DNA from: Lingula anatina
Lineage: Eukaryota > Brachiopoda > Lingulata > Lingulida > Lingulidae
DNA: 64,000 bases
Direction: 5' to 3'
Assembly (NCBI RefSeq): GCF_001039355.2
Contig: NW_019775655.1
Location: 98,208-162,207 of the forward strand
A program made the translations under genes and the position numbers. Each line of letters starts with the position of its first letter. Positions within the stretch are counted from its first letter, which is position 1. Positions 31,002-41,666 of the stretch are shown one piece after another. Under the pieces are notes generated by a model, which saw only the letters and a list, made by a program, of their open reading frames with translations, was not told the DNA's origin and ran no database searches.

Positions 31002-31367
31002 TCAGCTGCACAAATGAACATTAATATTCAAATTATTTGCTAAGTCTGTTGAGGCTTTTCCTGATACAGCATGTAGAATTTGGTTCCATTTAACAACTGT
31101 ACAAATGCACTTGGTGTTGACTGGTGGATACATGTTCTGGACTGCTGTGTCTGTTTCTGTCATTGGTATTGGCTGTATTGACGTTGATTGCACGGAATCT
31201 ACCTCCCTTGCTAACTCTGGCGATTTCTCTGCAATAAACAACAACACCAACGCTTTGTGTACACAGATCTTTTTCTTGGTTGTGCATGCACATTTCAGTG
31301 CATTTGTTGCTGAATTATGGGTCACGACAACCTGCCCAAACACGGACCAGTACCTTGTGTCCTGCAT
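31002..31367 (-). pseudogene. SWIM zinc-finger protein fragment, repeat A copy 2
   Basis: The counterpart of 25120-25470, with the finger residues C-x-C-x6-C-x-H intact. The frame here opens further upstream (MQDTRYWSVFGQVVV) because of local changes. The tail shows a few conservative substitutions. Confidence 0.63.
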
Positions 31368-32382
31368 GTATACTGAATAGAAAGTGTACTGCTTTGGAAG
31401 CGTGTGTACCCATTTAACTACAAGGGGCGAGCGGGTCCCTCTGGCAGCATCTTTTATTTCACTGCATTATATTCTTCGATCAGAAGTAAGAATTCGATCC
31501 AGCAAAGCCATCCCCAGAAATGCACTGCATGACGTCACACCTAGCCCACTGCGCATGCGTGCATTTTTAATGAGTTGCTAGATTGCCATAGGAAAATGAA
31601 TGGGTTCGCGATTCGTGGATAATTTGTGATAATTGACAAACTAACAGCCTGATGCCGATAGACAGCAACGCTGTGCTATGCTTTAAGCAACTCCTGACCA
31701 AATATCACAAGGGTTTTTAAAAAAATTCTGTTGCACACATGTACTAAGAAGTTTGCCGTGCATTGCCTATATCCTACCCTCAGCAAAACACAAATATTTT
31801 CAGAAATAGTGATTTTAGACTGTAAATTTCATCAGAAACAAAGGCAAACTAATTCGTTGCCGATAGCACCAGCAGATGGCAGCACCATACAGAGTCTGAT
31901 TAAAGACTCATGGCAATTGAAGAACTTTTACCACTGTACAATGGAGTCCAAAAAAAGCACTTGGCACAAATGTAAAACTGCCCAGTGCAAGGCCAAGAAT
32001 TCAATCAGTATTTTCAATCATATTATCAGATTCTACATAAATTGACTAACAATATCACTATTTAACTAATCTCTTAATGCAAAGTTCCTATCATCATTTA
32101 GTAATAATGCAAAATTCTTCTTTCAGATTGCTATTTATTTTAATTTTTAATGCTGCAACTGTTCCAAAATAATCTTGTAGTAAAGGAAAAATGCAAATAA
32201 GAAGTGGAAGACCAATTTTACCCAAATTATTCATTTATTTGAATATAAAAAGAATAAGATCACGTTTTAACAACTTAAAATAATCTTTCATGAACTCTTT
32301 CATGAATAACATATTTAACAAAAATAAAAGTTATAAATTAGTGGTAATGGCTTATTCTGGAATATATGACCTCTGCACATCA

Positions 32383-32820
32383 TCAGTACCTGACTTGGTA
32401 CAGTATAGTTACTACTTGGATACAGAGTTTTTTGTGTAATCTGATACGTTTTGCAGGGAATGAATAGGTAGGATTTGCCAGCTTTTGGTAGTCAATATTG
32501 GCTCCTCGAGCACTTATCAGAGAGTCTGTGTGCGATGCCATTGTTGTGCTGTGATTGGCTAGTTGAGTCACGTGAAGCCCTACTGTAGCACCCTTGCGTA
32601 TCGCGTCGCCTGGCAAAGGCAGGAATGGGATGGAATGGATGTGGTCACACAAATAGCTGGCTCTTCCTAGTGAGGCAGTCTGCATGATGTTTGTGCAATC
32701 TTTGTTACCGCAAGCTGGTGGAGCTGTGTACCGAACATGCACTGGAAATAGCAGCCCGTGGTTGTTACTTGATATTAGATGAATATGTCTCCACTTGTCC
32801 ACTAAAATGCCTTGATTATA
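32383..32820 (-). pseudogene. Uncharacterised Cys/His-containing fragment, repeat A copy 2
   Basis: The counterpart of 26494-26860 but with its upstream part open (DKWRHIHLISSNNHGLLF). It shows that copy 1 has lost bases there. It stops at 32383 in YQVRY. Confidence 0.5.
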
Positions 32821-32937
32821 TTGTGAAAAAATGTTCTATGTGTTCTAAGGTACCTAGTTATATTCTTCTGTAAAACTTTTTTCTGCATAGAGGACATTCA
32901 GCCATTGGATACACTGTTCTTTTCAAAAGTAACACTT

Positions 32938-33638
32938 CCCTCAAATTTTCTCCTACTCCTATAATTTGTCTAAAAATTTCCCTCCCCGAATTTTCTTGCT
33001 CTGTCCACGTTATGGCCTCCTCCAGCGTGGCAGGCCGACCTCTTACCATAAGTTCCTCTGCCATATTTCTATTTGACAAAGCACGAACGTATGCCCTGAT
33101 GACAAAACGCTCAGTTTCCCCCTGCCTAGGTACGGGGAACACTCTATTAGCGCTCTCCCTAAATCGCCTGTTAAAGGTAGTAAGAGTTTCGAACGCCGAC
33201 TGCCTTAAAACTTCTAATTCTGATTTAAGCCTTTCTTCCTCATTAGCCGACAAAATGATCTCTGTATGTAGGATTTTATAGCAGCCCACGTCGTCCCATT
33301 CCTATCTGCCTGCGTATTTAAAAATCTTTCTATTTCCCGTCTCAAAGCTCCTTTTGATGTTCTGGTGACTAGTTTGACGATACCCCCTGGTACGTCATGT
33401 ATCCCTACATTAACCACATCTAACTCGTCTATATAAGCTCTAACTTCTGACGGGATATTCCCGTCGCATGTAGTAACACCACTTACCGCATCCTGCACCC
33501 TGGAGTTCATCACCTCCCGTCTATGCTGTCCTTGTATATCGTGCGTCATGACTCGAAGCNAATATCGTGCGTCATGACTCAGAGCGCTTCTGCGAGTTGG
33601 GCCAACTCCGCAACACCAGCCAGTTGTCCTTGAGCCAT
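32938..33638 (-). pseudogene. Gag fragment of the truncated LTR element
   Basis: Starts at ATG GCT CAA GGA and is broken near the N at 33560. Two overlapping frames follow: one with HDVPGGIVKLVTRTSKGAL and an RREIERFLNTQ segment, the next with SANEEERLKSELEVLRQSAF then FNRRFRESANRVFP and MVRGRPATLEEAI. The F-x-x-R-F-R-x-x-A helix and the later GRPATLEEAI motif are typical of Gypsy-type gag. The overlap in different frames indicates a frameshift. Confidence 0.68.
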
Positions 33639-33698
33639 TGTAGTTTTATTAAGTTTTCTGTGCACACTTGTGAAGGACTGGACGAGCTCGCCAAAATA

Positions 33699-34060
33699 TG
33701 TACTGAACGTACTAAATGGTAGAAAGCTTTCACTCACTATCGTTCACTTACGCTCACTTACACAAGTAACCTTTCACTCTCACGATCGATCCCAGATTCG
33801 TATGTCTAAAACTTCACGTAAGTGTGTGCGCCAGAAACCAAGTCAACCACAAGGATAAATCAACGTAACGCTGCTTTATTAAACAACTGACCCCGATTTA
33901 TAACAAGAACGATCTTTTATACCAGTTTTCTTTATCATGACGATCTTAGGTGGATTTTCTGCTGCAGGACGATGTCCAATCAGCGCGCCAAAAGTTAATG
34001 AAGTCTATTTACGTAATTAGGTCATCGGGAGCGTCTCTAGATCTACGGACGCTCCTGACA
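33699..34060 (-). repeat. 5' LTR of the truncated LTR element
   Basis: Begins TGTCAGGAGCGTCCG and ends GTTCAGTACA (minus strand). It contains a TATA box (GGTATAAAAG, near 33914-33923) and an AATAAAG signal (33874-33880) at LTR-like spacing. A primer-binding-like TGGCGAGCTCG follows four bases later. No partner LTR is present. Confidence 0.65.
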
Positions 34061-34174
34061 ACTTGTACTGGCTCCTGTGTTTTAGCTGTTGAATTGGCTG
34101 CAGGTGGTTCTGATGTGGTTTTCAATGTTGATGCTGAAGGTGTTACAACCTCAGCCAATGCCTTAGTATAAATG

Positions 34175-34640
34175 TCGAGTATTTAGATTGCTTTCCACAT
34201 TTTAGGCATGCCCAGTAGTTTAATACACGGGATCTAATCTCAATGTTTCTGCCTGTTTCTCCATAGACCATAAAGTTAGGAGTGCTGGATTTTAGGTGAA
34301 GCAAAATTTTAGGTGTACTCTCTCAATCATGCCTAATTTGCCAAAGCTCCAAATCTCTGATCCATATAACAGTATAGGTGTCACTATTTTATCAAAGAGA
34401 AAGAGGTGGTCTTCAATGGAAAGGTTCCATGCTCTTCTTTTCTTTAGTAGGGCATACATTGAAGCTGTTGCTTTTTTGCATAAGTATTCTTTGGTTTGTA
34501 GGAATGATCCTGACTGCGAGAAGTATATTCCAAGATACTTAAAATGCTTAACAATTTCTATTTTCTTGCCATTATATGTGAATTCTAGGATGCTTTTGCT
34601 CTCCTTTACTGCTTCAAATAAATTATAATTTGCATTTTAA
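34175..34640 (-). pseudogene. LINE reverse-transcriptase C-terminal fragment, copy 2
   Basis: The counterpart of 27140-27605. Here the frame between YLGIYFSQ and YLCKKAT stays open, with SGSFLQTKEYL, so part of the copy 1 damage is private to copy 1. LLYGSEIW is conserved. Confidence 0.76.
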
Positions 34641-35057
34641 AAAATTTAGCATCATGCGACCGTGGCACGACAACAAATGTATTGTCCTTTCAAAAAGTCT
34701 TTATTTTGACTGATCTTACATAAAATACAGTACTTTCTTCACATCCGATCACTGGTGTATCTCCCTCAAATTACACGCCAACAGCTTTTTATAGTATAGG
34801 GTCACATGACCCACGTGACACAAAAAGGGCGCTAACACCAGCTATACATATTCATTACATCTATTTATATACTTTAGCTACTTATATTAAGGTACAATGT
34901 ACTATTACATATTTATATATATATATGTGAATACATGTACCCTATTACAATCATATCCACTTTTTAAAAATTACTTAAATAAAGAAACAACTGCAGAGAT
35001 GCAAGTGTGTGCCCAGCTCACACAATTTAAATAATCCATTTGAGGTCAAATAAGCAA

Positions 35058-36020
35058 AGAAAAAAGATGCTGGAAAAACCTGTTTTTGATAAAATTTTAC
35101 ATTATTTATCTTTCAGCAGTAATGAGAATCCAATACTGAAACAGATAAGCCCAACTCTAATTAAAGTAATATAACCACATTATTAACAAAACAGAATGAC
35201 AACAATATTGATAACAACTTACCCTAGATTTCTAATTCTTCTGTGTGTTTCAGGTCCTTTCAATAGTTTGTTCAAAGATGGAGAGAAATTTATAATCGAT
35301 GTTTGTGCACCAGTTTAATCTTTATTTATGTTCATTGCATGACTAGCATTTTCAGACTTAAGTTCATGAATCACTGCCGTGTAATTTGTAAATGTCAGCA
35401 TCGTGTTTAGCAACCGTGTGGCCCAACATTTACCATGGAAATTTGATACAAACTCTCGACACAGTAACTTGGTATCTGACACAGCCGTCGCTTATGTTTG
35501 TTGCCGTCTTCGTTGTCACCATTAATGTCCATTTGCAGTTTTTAACAAATAAGATGAAAAAAGTTTTACCCTTTGTCTTGAAACGTACACAACTGATGAA
35601 TGTTCATACAATACAGTTAATTCGAAAATCATCTTGATTGTTTTAGCTTTCATGAAGTTGACCTGTTCTTTTTTGTATTGGTTTTTCCTCAGACTCGATT
35701 CTTTGGCATCTTAAAAATCTTACTATTAAAATTATTATATACATTACTGTTTTTTTTTTCACATTCTTATAATATCTTACAATATCTTAGGGTGATAAAA
35801 TACAAAAGAGATCTTCCTGGACTTTTATTTTGTTGGCGATATATTGATGTCTGAAAATGTAAGAATTTAGATTGGTGTTGCTCTTGTCTTGGCCACTTTC
35901 TCTAATATTTAAACAGTATATACTTTACAAGAGAAGAGAGAAATATTTTTTTCAACTTAAGAAAAAGACAAGAACACTTGATTTTTATTTCACAAACACA
36001 TCAAACCAAATAATCCAACT
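35058..36020. other. Non-coding stretch
   Basis: No gene or clear repeat recognised. A plus-strand open frame of 81 codons at 35392-35637 has no domain or splice context. Confidence 0.4.
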
Positions 36021-36094
36021 AATTTTTTGCCCTTCAAGAAAAAAATGAAAATTGATGTGAAAAGAACTTATATCAAGGTTACATGCCAATACGT

Positions 36095-36295
36095 CCCCAC
36101 ACCTATACTCCCCAGCACCAATACTCCCCCGCACCGGTGCTCCCCTATGTCATTGCTTCCCCGCATCGATACTGAGGGGGAGTATCGGTGCAGCGAAGTA
36201 TCGGTGCAGGGGAGTAGCGGTACGCATAATACAAAAATTACTAAGGGGGATTATCGGTGCAGGGGAGTAACGGTGCGGGGGAGTATCGACATGAC
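36095..36295. repeat. Inverted minisatellite of the GGGGAGTATCGGTGC word
   Basis: The left arm (about 36095-36175) carries the word in reverse-complement form four to five times. The right arm (about 36170-36290) carries it in forward form five to six times. Members vary at one to three bases, and a short AT-rich spacer interrupts the right arm. The arms could form a large cruciform. Confidence 0.85.
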
Positions 36296-36299
36296 CCCG

Positions 36300-37240
36300 A
36301 TATCATGACATCATACACCCTTGATTGTTTTGCATTACCAGTGCTCAGAACCAGTGCAATGACTTGCTACAAAAATGTGTCATACTGATCGATCTTTGCT
36401 TGAAAGCGTTGTGATGTCATCAGTTTATGTGACGAGGGACTTTTTTGTTTGATGAAAGTACATCAGAAGAAAACTGGAAATATGTAGAAGCATCTGCAAT
36501 GCTGACGGAGACTTCTTTTCAGGTAATGAAACGAATCCATACATGTGATGATTTTGATTTAAAAGCAATATAGCACAACCTATATAGCAAATTTCGAATC
36601 AGTCCCACAATGACGTGAACGTGCACTGGATTGCAATACATACAAATTCTTGGTGAAATGCGAAAAGAACTGATTGCTGTGAAAAGAACTTATTTCATGA
36701 CATCATACACCCTGGATTGTTTTGCATTAATTACAAGTACTCAGAACCAGGGCAATGAATTGCTACAAAAATGTGTCATACTGATCGATCTTTGCTTGAA
36801 AGATTGAAATATTGATATCCATTATCAGCATTGTAGTAACATATCTTTATTGAATATCTTCAGTGAAATGAAACACGACAAAAATTTCTTTTATAAAAAG
36901 GTATTTGAAATGTATCAGCTTTCAAAATCTGATGAATTGCTGCCCTTTCTGGGGGGGGGGGGGGTTCTTGTTACTCCATGACTGACAAACACTATCTATC
37001 AGGTCATTTGTGTCCTCCAACTGTAGATTGACATACTTTCCAGTAGATAAATGTGAAAACTATATACTTCTGTTGGCAGTGAGCCAATCCTCCTCACACA
37101 ACTTTCTTTTTTCAGCGCCTGGATTAACCAATTTATTTTCTTTGTCATATTCCTGGCTTTCTCTGACCAGTCTTCAAACAGCTGAAATAATAAGACAAAT
37201 TCATTCTCCATTTTATGGGTTTAATCTTCAACTGACAAAA
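36300..37240. repeat. Stretch with two direct copies of a ~105-bp repeat
   Basis: TGACATCATACACCC...GTGTCATACTGATCGATCTTTGC occurs at about 36303-36405 and again at about 36698-36800, an offset near 397 bp. The rest has no coding signal. A G run lies near 36951-36964. Confidence 0.75.
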
Positions 37241-37249
37241 CTTACCATG

Positions 37250-37475
37250 AACCCCGTTTCACAACATAGCTTTATTAGTACCATCAGCGTATACGCTGGC
37301 GGTACTCATGGTTTTAGTTCCGACCCGTCTCGTACAGCTCCGCCGGCTCCTGCGGCTCCGCCGGCTCCGCAGTCGGGCGCCGGAAACAAGTCACCGTTAC
37401 CGCTTCTCCTCCTAGACCGCCAGGACCTGTGTCCCCATCTCTTGGATTTAGGTCACATATAATCTCAACTTGAGC
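37250..37475. other. GC-rich patch with a perfect palindrome
   Basis: The 14-bp palindrome CAGCGTATACGCTG is followed by a CCGGCTCCTGCGGCTCC repeat. The Pro/Ala-rich open frame on the plus strand comes from this composition. The patch differs sharply from its AT-rich surroundings. Its identity is unknown. Confidence 0.5.
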
Positions 37476-38092
37476 ACCCTGGTTTTTTTGTCTCTGTCAG
37501 TGCATTGGCCTGGGTGTGACACTTGTTGAAACGCACCTTTGTCAAAATTTTTGAAAATTCAAGGCTAAATATCTCCCAAACCAAAGGAATTATGGGAAAA
37601 ATTACTACAGAAGTCTGACCGAAAGTCATATGTGGAAATTCCAAATATGCCCTTGGATTTGAATTTTGACCTTTTTTTCAAGGTCAAACAAGCCAAAATT
37701 TTCTAAAAATGGGAATTTTCGGCAAAAAAATATTTGTTTGTGCTATTTTTTGGAAACTACACACATCTAAGCTCTCCTGTTATAGTGAGGTGTTACAATT
37801 GGGGACTCCTTTCATCTTTGGAAGTTTGGGGTCAACCGGTGCATTTTCACGGGAAAAGCAGCCATTAGATACCGAAACTGAAAACTTGCTTTTATTCTGG
37901 AATGGTAAATGCCAGAGACCTTTTGTTCATAGCATTTTGTAGAACTTGTCAAGTGCAATACTGGAGGTGGTGTCCATTTTTTTTTTGTTTTCGTTATGGT
38001 TTAGGCATTGCGCTATATCAAAAATTACAACATTGCAATATTCAGTGGGGAAAATGTTTAATATTCCAAAATTAGCAGAGATATGCCTATAG

Positions 38093-38815
38093 TTACTATT
38101 GAACTTGAATAGGAAGTCATATACTGGTAATCTAACTGTGACCTTGAAATTGACCTTTGACCTACTTTTCATGATGAACTGCACTTTGAAGTTTTCCAGC
38201 CCTTATATCTCCAAAACTGGCAGAGATACACCCATTGTTACTGTTAAACTTGAATAGGAAGTCATATACTGGCATTATAAATGTGACATTAAAATTGACC
38301 TTTGTCCTACTTTTCACCATAAACTGAACTTTGCAAATTTTGCTTCCCTTTTATCTCCAAAACTGGCAGAGATAGGTCCATAGTTACTATTGAACTTGAA
38401 TAGGAAGTCATATACTGGCAATTTACTGTGACCTTAAAATTAACCTTTGACCTACTTTTTACCATGAACTGAAATTTGCAAATTTCCATTCCCTTTTATC
38501 TCTAAAACTGGCAGAGAAAGGTCCATAGTTACTATTGAACTTGAATAGGAAGTAATACACTGGCAATCTAACTGTGACCTTGAAATTGACCTTTGACCTA
38601 ATTTTTATGATGAACTGCTTTTTGCATGTTTTCTGGCCTTTAAATCTGCAAAACTTGAAAAGAAATGCCCATGGTTACTATTGAACTTGAATAGAAATTC
38701 ATATACTATGATGTTGAAATTGACTTTGACCTACTTTTTCACCATGAACTGAGCTTTGCATATTTTCTTGCTCCTCATATCTCCAAAACTGGCAGAGATG
38801 TGCCCGGTGTTGCCC
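38093..38815. repeat. 145-bp minisatellite, five units
   Basis: Units begin with TTACTATTGAACTTGAATAGG-like sequence at about 38093, 38238, 38384, 38529 and 38675, a period of 145-146 bp. Each unit holds GTGACCTTGAAATTGACCTTTGACC and ATCTCCAAAACTGGCAGAG-like words. Short TGACCTTTGACC words recall direct repeats of nuclear-receptor half-sites, but that is only a resemblance. A single unit lies at 15763-15912. Confidence 0.93.
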
Positions 38816-39690
38816 CTAGGTTTTCTCTTTTGTCAGCATATATGCACCACTGACAACACATTTTAAGGAAAACCAATAGGCCTTTTGTCTAGAGAATCAC
38901 AGGAGTGATCAATGGTAGGAAAATGCAGGTCAGTTCAAAAATCTGCTTGATTGTACCATTTTTATTTATATTTTTTGGCATATTTTGAGAACTCTTGTTT
39001 ATTGTATTTTATATAGCTTGTCAAGCACAAGACTGGTGGTGGTGTCCAAATTTTTTTTTTTTTTTTTTTGGGGGGGGTCCACATGAATGCTCTTACTCCA
39101 GCTGGTGGTACAATATCCAGAGGCGGTATCGCCTCTCTGATCCTCTAGTTTCATATATATTTTAAGTAACAAAATCAAATTAACAATTCAGCATGCATTA
39201 AAACTGTTGTGATATCCAACTTGGGAACTAGGAAGTCAATCATATGCTTTATCTTACTACTTCACATAAACTTTTAAACAAGAATAACGTCATAATATCC
39301 GATATTGATTCAGTGAGCACATTTATAATAAATGGTGTAATGTAAGTTTGATGTTAATTTAATATATGTAAACATTTGTATTACCTGAGACCTCTGAACA
39401 GAAAACTTTCCCATTGTTTTGATAAAAAAATTGGAACAACTGTGCGTGAAAGCTCCCATTACGTCTGAGGAAATAATTGTTGATATGTTCTTGCAGCTCC
39501 CCAAAAGATCACAGCTTATAACTATACGCTGGACAGATGACTGAGTCGAATGCACTCTACATTTCTCCGGATGATGAAACTGATCTATACCATACGTGAT
39601 ACATGTATGCATGCACGTAATTCAAGCATGGAGAGGTGGCCCATACATCTTTGTCACATCTCCTGAATGTCACAACTTTTTTGTCTTTGT
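38816..39690. other. Non-coding stretch
   Basis: It holds a T run followed by a G run near 39048-39078 and a short hairpin AGAGGCG...CGCCTCT near 39119. No gene is recognised. Confidence 0.45.
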
Positions 39691-39692
39691 AA

Positions 39693-39962
39693 GGGACCGT
39701 TCACATGGAAAGTCTATTTTCTAAAAATCTATTTTCTATTTGCAGTATCTTGTGATCACGGTCTGTGCCCTGAATACCCTGCGACGTAATTACTGGCAGC
39801 GCAGGGAGTAACTGGCTCACTCTGAGCGCAGCTGAGAATTAATTACAGCTTCGGAAGTAACTGGCTCGCGCTGCCAGTAATTACGCCACGGGGTATTCAG
39901 GGCACAGACCATGATCACAAGATACCGCAAATAGAAAAAAGATTTTGCATGTGAACGGTCCC
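39693..39962. mobile_element. Harbinger-derived palindromic MITE, 270 bp
   Basis: Both halves are long inverted copies of each other and match the terminal ~150 bp of the Harbinger element at 17955-23383 (GGGACCGTTCACATGG ends, CTGGCAGCGC-type inner blocks). Flanks are TAA on the left and TTA on the right, so the trinucleotide duplication is imperfect. It is a probable internal-deletion or fold-back derivative mobilised by the full element. Confidence 0.86.
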
Positions 39963-40635
39963 TTAGTGTCTACAGAAAAACAACACACAGTGCATGTGCT
40001 GTTTGCTTCTTGAAATTCGGAAAATCTGCAGCATGCACCTTCCTCCTACTTGAACCAGCCACTACCAGTTTCACGAACTTAGTTTCGAATGCAAGTTTGA
40101 TCAGCATTTCAACTTGGTATATACTTTCATCCGGGAATAAATTCATAGAAGATACCAGAGCCTATTTTAGTAATTTAGGCACTGATTAACGCTGGAATTG
40201 ATTTAAACAGTCTATAATGAAAATCGAAACTCTGGAAAGCAAGATTTGACTGGAATGTTTTACGATAAAATGGTCGGCAGATTTGCGTCGCTGGTGCCTG
40301 CTTTTTTGGAAAAAGTCCACACCGATTTTTTAATTCATATTAGGCCCCATGCATATAATTTCAGGAAATACCAATGATTATATCTGAGGTCCTCTACCAG
40401 TGGAGATATTAGGCTATATGAAGGGTGGGTATCTAAGACAAGCATCAATTGACCCCAAATGACCGTGATAGGTTGTAACCAAAGCAACGAAATTATGATA
40501 TAATTTTCTGTTGTTATAAAGATTATTTATCAATCTTTCAAATATGGTAAAGGTCGAAGTAATGTATCGAACAAATCATGTGCATTTTGTAGAGCAAATT
40601 TGAGGGAAAATGCATCACTCACACAGCTGAAAAGT
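39963..40635. repeat. Repeat B, copy 2
   Basis: The counterpart of 28168-28822, with small differences including an extra ~14 bases near 40450. Confidence 0.85.
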
Positions 40636-41534
40636 TAAGCGGAATCTCCACATGAGGGTTAAATATGCATTCTTACAGTCGGCATGACATTACAAGATGG
40701 CCGCCATGGGCAGTAAAACATTGGATTGCGCCCATTAATCTCAATGATAAATTGGCAAACTTTGATTGTTCATATCAAACAGACCAGAGGACAATTACTT
40801 TTGACAACCACTTGGTCATATTCATTAGGGTTTTAAGCATCAGTCAATGGTCCTCAGGAGGATTTTCTAGAGCTGCTGGTGATTTTATCAGCAATAAAGC
40901 CAACCCTTCTCTAACGGGCTGCAATTACAGTTTACACCTGATATTGTCTTTTTATCAGATATATTTCTGGAATCTTCCCACTGACAGCACCTAAATGGGA
41001 CTTACCTGGATTTCCCTCCTGTCCGATGACCTTTTACAGGTGATTTAGCTAGAAGAAATAGATCGATGTTGCAATATTCACTTTATTAATTAGTGTCAGT
41101 ATATGACCCTTGTGTCGATTTTATCAACCAGAAAAACTATACACTTGTAATAATATTTTGCTTTGATTTAAATGGTGGTGAGGGAAAAACAGACTTTATA
41201 TTCACTTTCATAAAATACATGAAGCTTATGTCTTGTATAAAATTATTTGTAATTTGTTTTCCACGTTTTTCAGCAGTTTTGTGGTCATTAAAACATTAGA
41301 GCTGTCAAGCACAGAAGCATGAAATCCTGTGCCTTTTGGTTATCATTATAAAAAACCTTAAAAACAATTATTCTGATACTAATTTTCCAGGTATTCAGCA
41401 ACAAATACAGAGTAATTAAAAAGTTGTAAAAATCAAACTGTCTGTATATACATGTAGAACATTTATTATCTTTATTGTCTTACAGTGTAAAAAAACATGC
41501 ATATCACAGAAGTAGACCCACAGGCTTGCTGCAC
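40636..41534. other. 900-bp segment between repeat B and the YqaJ pseudogene, absent from copy 1
   Basis: In copy 1 repeat B joins the YqaJ 3' flank directly (CACAGTAATTTACAGC), whereas here this segment lies between them. A plus-strand frame of 109 codons (40665-40994) has no recognised domain. Either it is an insertion in this copy or a deletion in the other. Confidence 0.55.
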
Positions 41535-41666
41535 AGTCACAGTAATTTACAGCTCAAATATACAGTGCAATACAAATATATTTACAAATTGCCTACTGCA
41601 TGAAACATATATTGTAAAATTTTTAAAATAAGAAATAAATGGATTGCATCCATCAAAGCTGAACAT

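Larger units (their letters stand above)
32938..34060 (-). mobile_element. Truncated LTR retrotransposon (5' LTR plus partial gag) inserted in repeat A copy 2
   Basis: Comparison with copy 1 at 27031-27040 exposes this 1.1-kb insertion. On the minus strand it starts with a 362-bp LTR (34060-33699, TGTCAGGAGC...TACA), then a TGGCGAGCTCG primer-binding-like site, then gag from ATG at 33638. It ends inside gag at 32938 with no second LTR. ACTT occurs on both sides, but a true 4-bp duplication is doubtful for a truncated element. An N at 33560, with a 19-bp repeat around it, shows an assembly join within gag. Confidence 0.75.
30056..35057. repeat. Composite repeat A, copy 2, interrupted by an LTR-gag fragment
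   Basis: Homologous to 24164-28032 over its whole length. It begins directly after the N at 30055, so its left edge is a contig edge. The insertion lies at 32938-34060. Identity to copy 1 is high by eye, with scattered substitutions and small indels. Confidence 0.88.

Noticed and set aside
37010-37462. 150-codon plus-strand open frame with a Pro/Ala-rich end
   Set aside because: The second half is a GC-rich CGGCTCC repeat and the first half has no domain or splice support.
39690-39965. Perfect TTA duplication for the 270-bp Harbinger derivative
   Set aside because: The left flank is TAA and the right flank TTA, so a clean duplication cannot be claimed.
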